Origin: Closterium sp. Naga37s-1
Lineage: Eukaryota > Streptophyta > Zygnematophyceae > Desmidiales > Closteriaceae
Assembly: GCA_947471745.1 (NCBI GenBank)
Contig: CANJKZ010001112.1
Span: 968,001-1,032,000, forward strand
Direction of reading: 5' to 3'
Length of the DNA: 64,000 bases
The position numbers were made by a program, and so were the translations under genes. Position 1 is the stretch's first letter; every line of letters begins with the position of its first letter. The notes under the pieces were generated by a model that searched no databases, had not been told where the DNA came from, and saw only the letters and a list, made by a program, of their open reading frames with translations. Below, in pieces: positions 42,218-54,100 of the stretch.

Positions 42218-42533
42218 AGAAGCTAACATGGGAGGAGTATTCTTGGCGGCAGTCACAACCGGCAGTTAGAGTGATGTCCCGCGCGCGTGTAAATAGGCAG
42301 AAAGATCTGTGTGTGCATAATTGCTGCTAACAACGGATATATGAGATGTCTGTTTTGGAATTTTCCACCTGTAAGCGTCTTTACCAAGTACTACCACCCA
42401 AGAAAAGGGTGCTGGAGTGGTATCTAACTACGGTAGTCTTTCCAAGTGCTATCTCATTGGCTCTATGAACACAAAGAGGATAAGATTGAAATATAAAACT
42501 ATAAATAAGAAATGTACAGGCTTAGTTTGATAT

Positions 42534-43497
42534 TTAAGCACCGGGGGTGAAGTTGGTGGCATAGGCCCACGCGTTGTTGACGGTGGGGTCAGCCAGGTGG
42601 TCGTTCAGGTTCTCCAGGGGGCCCTTGCCGGTGACGATGGCCTGCACGAAGAAGCCGAACATCGACACCATGGCGAGGCGGCCATTCTTCAGCTCCTTCA
42701 CCTTCAGCTCCGCGAGAGCATCGGGATCGTCAGCCAGGCCCAGGGGGTCGAAGGCACCGCCGGGGTACAGGGGGTCCTCAACCTCTTGGAAGCCCTCAAG
42801 GCCACCCACGCGGTAGCTCTCGACGGCTCCCATGAGGATGACCTGGGTGGCCCAGATGGCCAGGATGGACTGCGCGTGGATCAGGCTGGGGTTGCCCAGG
42901 TAGTCAAGGCCACCCTCGGAGAAGATCTGCGCGCCGGCCTTGAACCACACGGCCTCGCCGAAGTTCACGCCGTTGCCGGCCAGCAGCTCGGGGGTCAGGC
43001 AGCCGAGCGCGCCGAGCAGAGCCCAGCGAGCGTGGATGACCTGAAAATTGATAAGGAGGCGAAAGAACAGCGAGTATTTTCGGTGAGAAGCGTGGAATAG
43101 TTAGCTTGCTGATAAAATAAGTGAAATGTCGAATGTGCATGGTTCTATGAGCGATGAATGTTCATTCGTGAGGAATGCGTGTCATATGTGTTGCTAGAGA
43201 TTCCGGTCGGCTTACCTCCAGCTCGCGGTTCTTGGCGAAGGTCTCGGGGTCAGCGGACAGACCGGCGGTGTCCCAGCCGTAGTCGCCGGGGTACTCGCCG
43301 GTGAGGTACGACGGGGGGGAGCTGAAGGGGCCCAGGAACAGGTTGCGGTCGGGGCCGTAGAAGGCGCTGCTGGAAGCCGCCTTGGCGGTCTTCCTCATCG
43401 TCACGCGGGCCTCGACATTGTTCACCTTGGCGGCGAGCTCAGCGCTCTGGCCGACGAAGGTGGAGGGGAGCACAGCAGCGTTGGCGAGGGCAGCCAT
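42534..43497 (-). CDS. Light-harvesting chlorophyll a/b-binding protein of LHCII (Lhcb1/2-like)
   Basis: LHCII proteins bind chlorophyll a/b and carotenoids in the thylakoid membrane and feed energy to photosystem II. Exons 43497-43216 and 43040-42534 join in phase 0 at ...RELE/VIHARW..., giving 263 residues. A transit peptide of about 35 residues precedes the mature N terminus. FYGPDR stands where the trimer motif WYGPDR is usual. The three helices are visible: [18 protein letters not shown], the middle helix ([20 protein letters not shown]) and [20 protein letters not shown]. The tail is [20 protein letters not shown] then NFTPGA. The start is the Met before AALANAAVL; an upstream in-frame Met is less likely. 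The gene looks intact and functional. Confidence 0.97.
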
Positions 43498-45080
43498 TAT
43501 GGATGTTTGAATATGTGAAACAGACGCTGCGATTAGAAATTCCTGGATGACAAGAAAACGAGTGCTGCTGCTTGCTGTGACTGACTGATGCCAGTTATGA
43601 ACTGGGGAGCAACAAGTTTGGGAAGCGGGAGGCATTGTTCGGGCGCAACTGTGATTGGACGCTGACTCCTCGTCACCCACGCACCGCTTGGTTTCCCAAT
43701 CCGTGATGCTTGAAATCTCCCAAACTGTAATTCCAAATCCCCGCAATCCGAGATCGACCAATCGGTGTGGACTAAAAAAAGTCAGAAATTGTGCGATTGG
43801 GTAGGCTGTTTGCGAAATTGTGCGCGACGATTTGCTTAGTGAACTTCAGTGGACAGGTGGCGATGCGTGTGTCGCGTGGTGTGCGCGACGATTCGTCACA
43901 TCGTCGTCACTCTGCCAAACAACCACATGACTTTCTGTGACGTATGCTCAACGCAATTTTCTCAAGTCGATTGTACAGGATAAAATAACGGTCCGGTGAG
44001 GTTCTGTGCGTAGCAAATCGGTCTATTTGGATGTACGGGAAAGATGGTGGGCTTCAGATTTCAATCATCAAAACACTTTAACCGTGTCGTATCGAATACA
44101 AGCGTACCAAACCGTATGAAACCTCATAAACCGACTCCACCAAAACAACCGTCGCCCTGCCAAGACTTCCTCGTTTCTTGCAAATTCAAGTTCGGCTTTC
44201 AGTAGAGCAGACATGGCAAGCAACCTTCCGGCAGGCATAGCTGATGGCAGAATGAATATTGGACGGAAATCGCTGCTGCTACGACGGTCTGCCTTATAGA
44301 CAGGCAAACGGCGGTTTCTTTGAAGCAAACGCGAGCTTGTTACTAGCTTGTTTCCATATTTCTATGTCATAAGAACGAAGAATTCATCCAGTGCAGATTC
44401 TAGTCATTGTAGAGTTCCAAGTTTCACTGCGCGCCGACTCTGTGGCAGCGACGTTGAGTGTGAGTCGCGGGGGCGAACGCATGGCGGGGAGGCCGTTAGC
44501 GGCAGGAGCGGTGAGGGTTGGAGCGACGTGCGGAGTGGCGGAGTGTCAGCTGCACCGCGCCGCTGCTCCACTCGGCGCGCTCTGCACGCCCTCTGCTGCT
44601 GCGCCACTTACCGACTGACACGTGGATTGGTCGAGAGGTATGTTAGGTGCCGTGATACCGACCGGCGTGTCTCACGCGTCAACTGCTCTACCCCTTGTTC
44701 AACGCACCTCGCTGACAAACTCGTCGCCTTGCCGCCCTCTCCCGTGACCCCGCCGCCTCTCCTGCGGCGTCTTTTTTCCACGCGTGCCGTCGCGTCACAT
44801 TGCACCACTCGATGACTTTTGAGTCGACTCAAAAGTCAACGCGTGCCGTGGCGTCACATCGCACCACTTGATCATTTTCCGCGTGTGCTTTCATGGAACG
44901 TGTCTTTTCTGGTCTACTTATTGTTCATTTTGTTGCACTGAGTATACGTGCTGAGCTTGGATATACAGGGTGCTTCATTAGAATGTGTTTGTAAATGGAT
45001 GCATGCATGTTCATATGGGGTATGTACCTACAACGAGGCAAGGCTTACGCTTACTTTGGCCTATTTCGCTGAGGCAAGAC
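43498..45080. other. Intergenic, Lhcb promoter side
   Basis: The first several hundred bases should hold the Lhcb promoter. Short open frames at 44068-44832 have no recognised domain and overlap each other on both strands. Confidence 0.5.
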
Positions 45081-45083
45081 TCG

Positions 45084-45548
45084 TTATGAGGGGGAGGTGA
45101 TGGTAAAGTAAAAGGTCTGACCCAGCCGTGTGCTTTTCTCGTGCCTCCCGGCCGTTCCCACATGGGGAAACTCTTTCGCAGTGCACTCTACCTGTAGGGG
45201 TGGGGTATCCTGTGATTGATTGGCTGATGGCGGGCAGACAATCCGCGTGTGCTCTGATTTTAACACCCTCTTCCGATCCCTCTCTCTTTCGCGCGCTTTG
45301 TATGCCAGCAGCCTCGACTGCTGTTTTTCTCTCATTCCATTTTTTTTGACTTCTAAGCAGTTCGTTGTTTTATAATCTCCGCTGTTCTCCACGTCCTTCC
45401 ACTCCTTTACTTCAACAGAAACTGGTGCATTTCCAGGTGCGTTCGCCATAACTCTTAAGTATTCTGAGGATTGGGCGCAAGTGGAAGATGATGAAAGTTC
45501 GGTGCTCTCTGAAGCATGCATGGGTCTTCCCCGCTGCTCCCTGTCCAA
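45084..45548 (-). other. Open frame, unrecognised (154 codons)
   Basis: Encodes a hydrophilic, Arg/Lys/Ser-rich sequence with KARERERDRKRV. No signal, membrane helix or domain seen. Nothing distinguishes it from a chance frame. Confidence 0.15.
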
Positions 45549-47435
45549 TCAGCAAAGCGCAGCAGGCAGAGGGGTTCAGGGGAGGGGGGAGGAGTGCAGC
45601 GGGGAGAGAACGATAAGGTTTTTTTCGTTCAATCTCTCCCTCTCACGCTCTCCTTTCTCTTCTCTTGGGTCTCGCTGTCTCTGCTTCTGTTCTGATTGGC
45701 TGGTGGTGGCGAATGGAAGCCGATGCGCGCTATGATTGGCTATCACTTCACCCCTTCCTGATCCCTCTAGCCCATAATCTTAAGGGCGCGTTTAAGAAAA
45801 AATACGTTTCTGCTCTGCCAGCTGCCACTTGATCGCGGCTCGCACTGCCCACCTCTCGCACCTCCCTCCCGCCTTCCGCCCACATTGCCTGGGCCTCATG
45901 TCCTCCCGCTCGTGCTCTCCCCCGTATCACTTGGCCGTTGCATGGTCAACCCTCACGTATCTTAGACCCCACTCTCCCCTCGTCTCCCCCCTCTCCCGTC
46001 TGTCCCCACCCCTCCCTCATCTCCCCCCTCCCGGGGCATGGCAGGCATGAGCTGGTGGGCATCGTGCTGCGTGTGCTCATCCGCGCCATGATGCCATCGC
46101 CACGTCATCGCTGCTTGACGTCACACCAAAGCCACCGCCGCCTCCACAGTCGCTACAGCAGGCGGCGCCACATCAGTGGGCGCCATGCCTCTTGGTGCTT
46201 AAGATGCTAACGGCGCAGGTGAGGTGGTTCTTTGTGGCGCACGCATGCATGCGCACATGCACCACCTCACTCGCATGCTCATCTCGCACTTCACACATTC
46301 ACGCATGTGCGCCATGCCCGTACCGTCACGGTCGTGCCTGATTTCCCAATCACACAACCCTCAACGTCCCAAGCCTAACCCTATCTTTCCACTCGTTTTC
46401 GTCCCATCTTTCCCCCATCCTTCTCTTCCCCCCATCCTCTGGGCCCTCCTCACTCTCTCTCTCTCTCTCGCAACGATCCCTTCTCTCTCACCCACCTCCT
46501 CTCTCGCCGACCTGCTTTTGACCAACCCTTATCCTTCCCCAGCGGACCCCCCCCCCCACTTCCTCCCACATTTTTTTCTCTTACGGTACTTCCTCCCTCA
46601 CCCATCTCCTCACCCTCTCTCCCGCCCCCTTCCTCTTGTCTTTCTGCCACCCATGTGCCAACCCATGTCACGACCCCGCCGCCCGTGTCCTGACCCCGCC
46701 GCCCGTGTCCTGACCCCGCCGCCCATGTGCGTTGCCCATGGGTGCAGCAGAGCGCGGGAAAAGCCATCTCCCATTCCAGGGACCACCTTCCCTCCATGCC
46801 GCCCGCTTCGCACTGTTTCTTGATGGGGAGGTGAGTTGTCCGTGGGGATGGTAGGTGGTGCGTGGGATGGGGGGTGGTGCGTGGGATTGCGGGTGGTGCG
46901 GGGGATGAGTGGGTGTGGAAGCAAAAAGAGGGTTGGTACGAGGCTGTGGGAGGGGCTGTCGCTGCTGGCAGGGGAGGCGGGGTGGCAGAGGCGGATGGGG
47001 GTGGCGAGTGGGAGGAATAGGTGAGAGGGGTTGTCACAAGGGGGAGGGACGGAGGGCATTGTGGGGAAGTGGTGGCCATTCCAGGCGGCAGCAAGTGGCA
47101 GCGGGCAGAGGAGGTGAGAGTGAGAGGGGTAGGGAGGGACCCAGGGAGGTGCGAGCGAGGCGAATCCATCTTCTCCTTCACGTCCTGCCAACACACTCTC
47201 TCTTCTCTGCCATCTCCTCTCCTCCCCACCCCCCCCGTCTCCTTCCCTCACTGCCCCTCCCCTCCCCGCCCACCAGGCAGCAGCCCCTGCTGCTCAGACT
47301 CCTCCCTCCCTCTCACTTTTCGTCCCCTTCCCAGCGCACCACACAGGATGCCGCCTCAATTTGCTGCAGTACAATATGTGCAGTGCGGTGCAGTGCGGCA
47401 CTGCTGGGCAGTGTTTTTTTTTTCACTGAAGCGTG
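45549..47435. other. Mostly non-coding; one exon-like segment
   Basis: Pyrimidine- and GC-rich sequence with a 21-bp repeat (CCGCCGCCCGTGTCCTGACC plus C, three copies at about 46674-46738). On the plus strand 46075-46214 is open, ends LVLKMLTAQ and is followed by GTGAGG, so it may be an exon of an unrecognised gene. Confidence 0.3.
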
Positions 47436-48095
47436 TCAAGGCCGCCATGGCCGCCTTGAGCTGGCTGACCGCACGACCCTCGCCGCTCTGCTCGGCCGCT
47501 TGCCTGCAGCTTCGACCTCCACTACCCGCGCCTCCCTGCCTGCTAGCTGCGACGGTGCAGCGAATTTAGGCCTCGGGATGAGCGTCGCTCCTTCCGTGCG
47601 CCTCACCACTACTCTCTTACCGCTTGCCTTGGGGATCCGTGACGGCAGCAGCGCTAGCAGAGCATTCGCTGACCTTCTAGCTGCCGCCGTCGTGCAACCA
47701 GCTGGCGATAGCGTCGCCGAAACCGACACCGTTGGATCTGAGGCTGGAACATCCAACACTTCAGCATCCGACGCTTTAGCATGCGCCGGTTCAGCGACCG
47801 ATACTGTCGCATCCGACAGTTCAGCATGCGATGTGGAAGCGGATAGCTTAGGAGCATCCGACGGTTCAGCATACGATGCTGTAGCATCCGATGCTCCAGC
47901 ATCTGACGCTCCAGCATGACCCGACGGTTGAACCTCCGACGCTGAAGCATCAAGAGCTTCAGCATCCGACGGCACCGCTGGCATCTCTGGCAGCATTGGC
48001 GCTGCAGCGTTGGCTGGAACGACATTTTTCGTGTTCAGATTCTTCCAGAAGCTAAGCGCGGCACGATACGAAGGGTATTCACAGACTGATGCCAT
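47436..48095 (-). CDS. Hypothetical protein with ASDA-type repeats
   Basis: From the Met before ASVCEYPSYRAALSF it runs about 220 codons. The middle is a degenerate repeat of SDAxAS/SDAEP units, followed by an Ala/Arg-rich part (RSANALLALLPSRIP). The N terminus lacks acidic residues at first and could be an organelle-targeting leader. There is an upstream in-frame Met at 48185. No family recognised. Splicing near the 3' end is possible, so the end is uncertain. Confidence 0.35.
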   Translation of the reverse strand: MASVCEYPSYRAALSFWKNLNTKNVVPANAAAPMLPEMPAVPSDAEALDASASEVQPSGHAGASDAGASDATASYAEPSDAPKLSASTSHAELSDATVSVAEPAHAKASDAEVLDVPASDPTVSVSATLSPAGCTTAAARRSANALLALLPSRIPKASGKRVVVRRTEGATLIPRPKFAAPSQLAGREARVVEVEAAGKRPSRAARVVRSASSRRPWRP

Positions 48096-48993
48096 CGAGG
48101 AAACCGGACAGCGATGTCGAACAGAGCTCAAAAGGCTGACAAGATAGTAGCTAGTGCTTGAAGCGGGAGTGGTGAGTAAAACCAAGTATGGAACTGCAGA
48201 TTTGTAGGCAGCAGTGTGAGTGTGTTGGCCTAAGCAGCGTGAGAGGAGAAAGGCAGTATCGGGGAGAGGAGGGAGAGGAGTCTCGAAGTTGTCGGGTTTG
48301 GTTTGGATTTGGTTTGGAGCCGGGGGAAGGATGTCTGGGCTGAGTAGGGCGTGTTTGGAGCCCTCAGGTTCGGGTGAGGTGTATTACGATATTTGTGTTT
48401 CCCAAGTTTTTGTACGGTTGAGTGGTTTGATTAGCGAAACACCAACAGTGACTAGTGCTCGCGCAAATTTCGTGAGGCTGCCAGCGAAAGTTTGGGAGAG
48501 GAGTCTTGGGTTCGGCAGGCTTGGGAGGGAGAGACAAGCGAATACCGAGTTGTCAGGCTGGGCCCGAGGGCCTCGCCTCCCGAGGCTACCTCCCTTGTCG
48601 CTCTTGGCGCACCAAACAAGTGCCGAACCTCAACTTCCAAGATCTCCGACTAGCACGTGTCCCCGCTAAGATCGCCTAGCGCTTCATCTGTAAATATTTT
48701 TTTTATGTAATGACATATTTGACCGCCATAATCTACATTTAGAACAGTGCAATTATAAATCGCCCTCCTTATCATTGCCCAGCATTTTGCAAAAATTTAT
48801 CCAATCAGTGCATCCAATTACATTCTGGACTGCATTCCAATCTCTCATTTGAAACTATTGAACTCAGGAATTTATGAGACCTCCACACTACAATATAAAT
48901 TTCTAGCTAACATTTATGGAAACGAGATTTTACAATAGATGCTGAAGCAAATAAATATACGTGACAACTTCATGATATGATACAGCTTTGTAC
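48096..48993. other. Intergenic; AT-rich from about 48680
   Basis: 48680-48993 is clearly more AT-rich than its surroundings and has no open frame. It directly borders the left end of the Copia-3 LTR and may be target DNA or another decayed insert. Confidence 0.5.
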
Positions 48994-49118
48994 TGTCAGA
49001 ATAACTATCCAGGAATGATTGGATTAGCTAGAGTTGGGGTACAAGTACTAACCCTAGAAGTGCTGTACCCCATAATGAGTGCCCCACTATAGCCTACAAG
49101 TAAGATTTTAATTTCACA
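48994..49118 (-). repeat. Copia-3 left LTR (125 bp)
   Basis: TG...CA ended. Its right neighbour 49119-49350 resembles 59844-60060, the region that follows the other LTR. Confidence 0.7.
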
Positions 49119-49364
49119 CACCTCCATAGGCTAAGTGGTGGACAACAAGACGGTCACAAGACCAGTCAAGCAAGACAACAGAGCAAAACAAAGCAGAGCT
49201 CAGGGTGGATCTCAAGGACACCACACAATCCGAGCACAAGGAATGGGCCACAAAGCCAGTTCACATGCAGGGTTATAATAGCAAGACAGTACACTGATCA
49301 CAACCTAGCAAGAGGAAACATGCAGGTGTAAATATAGATATCAGTTTGTACAACAATCCCAAAA

Positions 49365-50287
49365 TCAAGAGACAAGGAGGTAAGGTAGAACGGGCAGAAG
49401 CCCGAAAGTAGTGCAAAAACGCTGAAGATCACCAGACCCGAGGGCCTTTGTGAAGACATCAGCAGTGTTGGCCCGAGAGGCCACGTAAGAAAGACGAAGC
49501 TGACCACGCTGCTGCAGCTCTCGAGCAAGAAAGTAGCGAAGAGCAATGTGCTTCGTTCTGTGTTCCAGTCTCTGCTCGCGACACAAGGCAAGCATTGCCT
49601 TGTTGTCGACGTACAGAACTGGAGGAGAACGAGGCCGCTCACCCAAGTCGGTCAGGAGGTAGGTCAGCCAGCGTCGCTCCTGTGCAGCCATGGCCCAAGC
49701 GTAGATCTTGGCCTCACAGCTGGAACCAAGCACAGAAGAAGAACGAGTGGACCTCCACAAGACAGAACCAGCGCCAAGACTGAAGGTGTAGCCCTGTGAC
49801 GAACGCTGAGTCGCCCGGTCGTCGGCCCAAGAAGCGTCAGAGTGTCCTGTGAGGACCACTGAACCCCGTCCTCCAAGCACGAGCCCCATGCCCAATGTGC
49901 TGCACAAGTAACGCAGTACCCTCTTCGCAGCATCAAAGTGCACCTTTCGGTGTCTACCGGGAGCCACGTAGTGAGCCAGGAGGCTGAGAGGGTACGCGAG
50001 GTCAGGTCGTGTGCACGTCATCAGGTACATGAGGCAACCCACAAGCTCTGGGTACGGACCACTCGGCTCTCCGGACACGTCCGAAGGTGGAGCTGAGAGC
50101 GAGTGGCCGATAGACAGAGGAGTGGGCTGTGGCGAGGAGTACTCGAAGCCGAAGCGCCGAAGTGCCTGGTGCACCATGTGTGACTGAGTCAGGGTGATGG
50201 TGCGCCGTGCTCTGTCCCGGGTGATCTGCAAGCCAAGATAACTACGCAGCTCACCCAAGTCAGTGCAGGTGTGTCTATTGTGCATCT
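49365..50287 (-). pseudogene. Copia-3 RT C-terminal part and RNase H
   Basis: Open from the Copia-2 junction to a stop at 49365. It begins HNRHTCTDLGELRSYLGLQI, then PTPLSIGHSLSAPPSD, CLMYLMTCTRPDLAYPLSLL, the RNase H segments GHSDASWADD and SSCEAKIYAWAM (the second acidic position is Lys instead of Glu) and TKHIALRYFLARELQQRGQL. It joins in frame with the RT part at 56764 once Copia-2 and one CATCT copy are removed. Confidence 0.88.
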
Positions 50288-51100
50288 TTTTATAGTCACA
50301 ATAGGCTTGAATGTGCCTAAAACGAAAGATAGAGAGCACAGACGGATTTCTGCACAGCGGCTTCAAACCTTGATAGCGTTCTGCTCACAGCTGCAAATGA
50401 CTTGATTCAAATTGGATCTGGAGCGTCTTCACGTCATCTACAATTAGCAATTTAGATTGCACGATTTGATAAAGAACTGACGACACAGCGTCGGTTTGAA
50501 CGAACGGTACTATGGCAGCCACTATAGTCTTAGAACACAAGATAGGAAGAGTTACGAGTTGGGAATGACTCCCAGCTCCTACAAACCCCAAGAGCCGAGG
50601 TACAGTGATGTGGAACAGTGCCACACTGTCCCCAACCACGAAGGGTCTCGAAACTACCCTTCACTAGGGCCTACACCAAGTGAAATGTTACACTACACAA
50701 AGTAATGTAACTATCTTCAATATCTTGAGGTGTACCCTTTTTGGCGAGCTTCGAAATCACTTGAGGCTTGACACCAAGGCTCGGGCTCTTCATCACAAAC
50801 TCATCCTTGAGTTCTTGATGGGTCTGCTGCACACACCTGCGACACGCCGAACGTTCGACACTGGACAAAATAGAAACCGCGCACGACAAAATAGAAACCG
50901 CGCGCGAGACACAAACGACCGCGTAACACGCGTCTAGCGATAACTCGCTATTGACTCGACACACACACTCGACATCAACATTCACACACAATTATAAGCA
51001 TGAAATGTATATTATCCCATGCCCTCATACCATTCCATACACACACACATTCACGCACACGGACAACAAGCCGAGTGCAAACCGTAGGGTTGCACCAACA
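50288..51100 (-). repeat. Copia-2 3' LTR
   Basis: Matches 55946-56758 over its full length. The terminal G of TGTT is T here (TTTTATAG), the only change at an end. Confidence 0.95.
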
Positions 51101-51115
51101 AACTCCCCCTCGGAT
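51101..51115 (-). other. Copia-2 polypurine tract
   Basis: The minus strand reads CCGAGGGGGAGTT directly before the 3' LTR. Confidence 0.8.
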
Positions 51116-51141
51116 TGTTGGCCTTAGGATATGTTGCTCTC

Positions 51142-54100
51142 TCAGTTCAGAGCCATCCCAGCCAGCTTGCAACACTTCCAATGCTGCTGCTCCACCAGCC
51201 TCTTGGTCATCATGTCAGCCGGCTGCCCCGTGGTCTTCACGTAGCGCAACTCAACTTCACCCGCGGTTACCATGCTCCTCGTCCAATGCCACTTCACCCT
51301 CATGTGCTTCGTGAGTCCATGCAACACAGGGTTCTTAGCAAGAGCAATGGCACCCTGGCTGTCACAGTACAGTGGGGTAGGTCCTTGCTGCTCCTCCCCC
51401 AATTCAGCCAACAAACGCCGCTGCCACACAATCTCCCGTACGGCACGGAAGAGTGCCATGTACTCGGACTCCACCGAGCTCAAAGCTTGGTCAACCTGCT
51501 TCTTGCTCTCCCAAGCAGTTGGGCCTCCACCAACACAGCATATGAAGCCTCCCACACTTGTCATGTCCTCTGGTTCTGATGCATATGAAGCATCCGAGTA
51601 GGCGGTGAGGAACAAACGCCCGGGTTCAACACCATCCGCGCCCTTTTGGCGCCTTTGTGCCGCCGCCGAGTATTGCAGCCCAACGGTCGGTGTTTGGCCA
51701 AGATACTTGGCCACCCTCATCCCAGCTGCTACCTGCTCCTCATTAGGGCATTGCACAACCCTAGCCAGCTGCCCGGTAGCAAACGCGACGTCCGGTCGGG
51801 TGTTTACCGCCGCATACATGAGGCTGCCCACCAACGAGTGAAATCGGCGCCTCTCCTCTTCACCAACGCTCTCCTCCTCTGGTCCCTTCACACACTTGAA
51901 CCCAGAGGGAAAGGGTGTAGCCACATGGCCTTCACTCTGCCCAAAGTTGGCAGCCAATGCCTCCAGATATTTTCGTTGATGCACCCGCATGCACCGCTTC
52001 TCCACATCTCGTTCGATGTGGAGCCCAAGGTAGAAGCTCACGTCACCAAGGGCCTTGCACTTGAACTTGTCTTGAAGCTTCAGCATCACCTCCTTCACAA
52101 GGTCAGAAGAGGGTGAGAAAATGAGGATGTCATCCACATAAACCACCATGAAACTCCTCTGCTCCCCCTCGCCAAGCATGAACAAGGAGTGATCGGCCGT
52201 TGAGGGAGTGAAGCCGATCCCCTCCAACACTTCGCGCAGCTTCATGTACCATTGCCTAGGGGCCTGCTTCAGCCCATAGAGGGCCTTCTTCAGCTCCCAC
52301 ACTCTGCCACTACCATCATCAAACCCCTCTGGCTGCGCCATAAAAATCTCCTCCTCAAGGATGCCGTTAAGGAATGCCGTTACGATGTCCATTTGCTTTA
52401 CTACCCATCCTTTGATGGCGGCTCCCGCGAATAGGGTTCGCAGCGTCGTCGGCTTCACCACAGGGGCAAACAGCTCCTTGAAGTCCACCTTCTCCTTCTG
52501 CTGGTACCCCTTGGCTACAAGCCTAGACTTGTAGCGCTCGATCTTGCCGTCGGCATCCGACTTGATTTTGAAGAGCCACTTGGACGTTATCGCCGTACGC
52601 CCCTCCGGTAGCTCCACCAATTCAAACGTGTCATTCTCCTCGATGCTCTTCAGCTCACTCTCCATGGCCTTCTTCCACTCCTCAGCATCACTACTCTCCA
52701 AAGCCTCCTTGAGAGTTGCTGGTTCTCCCGGCATCTCCATCGGAGAGAAGAACGCGAAGGCACACTCCTCGTAGTCACTCTCCTCGTCGTCTCCGACCAT
52801 CATTGCCGCTCCGGCCAGGGCTGTCTTGCCCTGCTTTCCCGGCGCATCATAGGTCAGCCTATTAGGGGGTTGAAATCTCCTCTTCCCCCTTCCTTCCTCC
52901 TCAGCTGCAGGGACTTGAAGGCCTTGGCGTTGCTGCGGTGTGGCTCGAATCCGTGGAGCACTCGTAGTACGGGAAGGGAGTGACGGTGCACGCTCGCTCA
53001 CTTGCTGCACCTCCTCCTCTTCTTCCTCTGCATCATTGGCCTCCTCTCCCCCATTCACAAGGGAGGATTGCCTTGTGGTTGTGCTGCCGCTGCTCAGCTC
53101 CAAAGGCAGCTCCACATGCTCCAAACCGGAACTCTTCACCTCCCCAAACCGCACGCCTATCTTCGCCTCATTCTCCGCCTTCCAATCCTTGTACATGAAG
53201 TTCTCCATGAACTTGCAGTCCCTGCTCACCAAGAACTTCTTGGTGAATGGGTCCCAAAGAAGCCATCCCTTGCTGTTTTGAGCCATGCCCAAGTGCACGG
53301 CCCACACCGCCTTGGCACCAAGCTTGTTGTGCCGAAGATGCTTAGGCACGAGCGCCATGCACATGCACCCGAACACCCGAAGCATATCCACCTTTGGCTT
53401 CCTTCCTAGCCACTCCACATAGGGCACCCATTTGTCTGCTCCCACATGAGTCAAGGCTCTGTTCTTGGCCACACACGCGCTCCGCACCGCATCAGGCCAG
53501 AAATAGTCGGGTAGCCCGGCTTCAATGAGCAACCCGCGTGCCGCCTCCGTGATTGTGCGGTTCGCTCGCTCGGCGATGCCGTTCATTGCAGGGGAGTATG
53601 GCATGGTGAGGGAGTGCCGAATACCATTCTTCTTCAGCCACAACCCAAACTCCTTGCTCAGGAACTCTCCCCCTCGATCGGTGCGGATTGACTTGACTAG
53701 ACGGTCTTGTTGCCGCTCCACCATCGGGAACCAATCCGTCTTCAACGTTTCAGCCACGTCGCTCTTCTTGGCCAGCACGTACACCCAAGTCATGCGGGTG
53801 TAGACGTCGACAATGGTGAGAAAATACTCAGCTCCAGCAGCTCCAAGCTTCAGGGGGCCCACCACGTCCATCACCACCTCATCAAGCGGTGCCTTTGCCG
53901 TTGCCTCCGAACTAGGGAACGGAAACCGGGTGAACTTGGCTTGAATGCACGTCGGGCAGCCAAGCACCTCATCGGGCTCCCCCTTCACACGTATGCCAGC
54001 AACCATCTCATTCTTCACTAGCTGCTGCAAGATGGGCAGGGCCACATGCCCCATGCGCCGATGCAAGGTGAGCCAATCACACTCCCCCGTAGCCGAAGTT

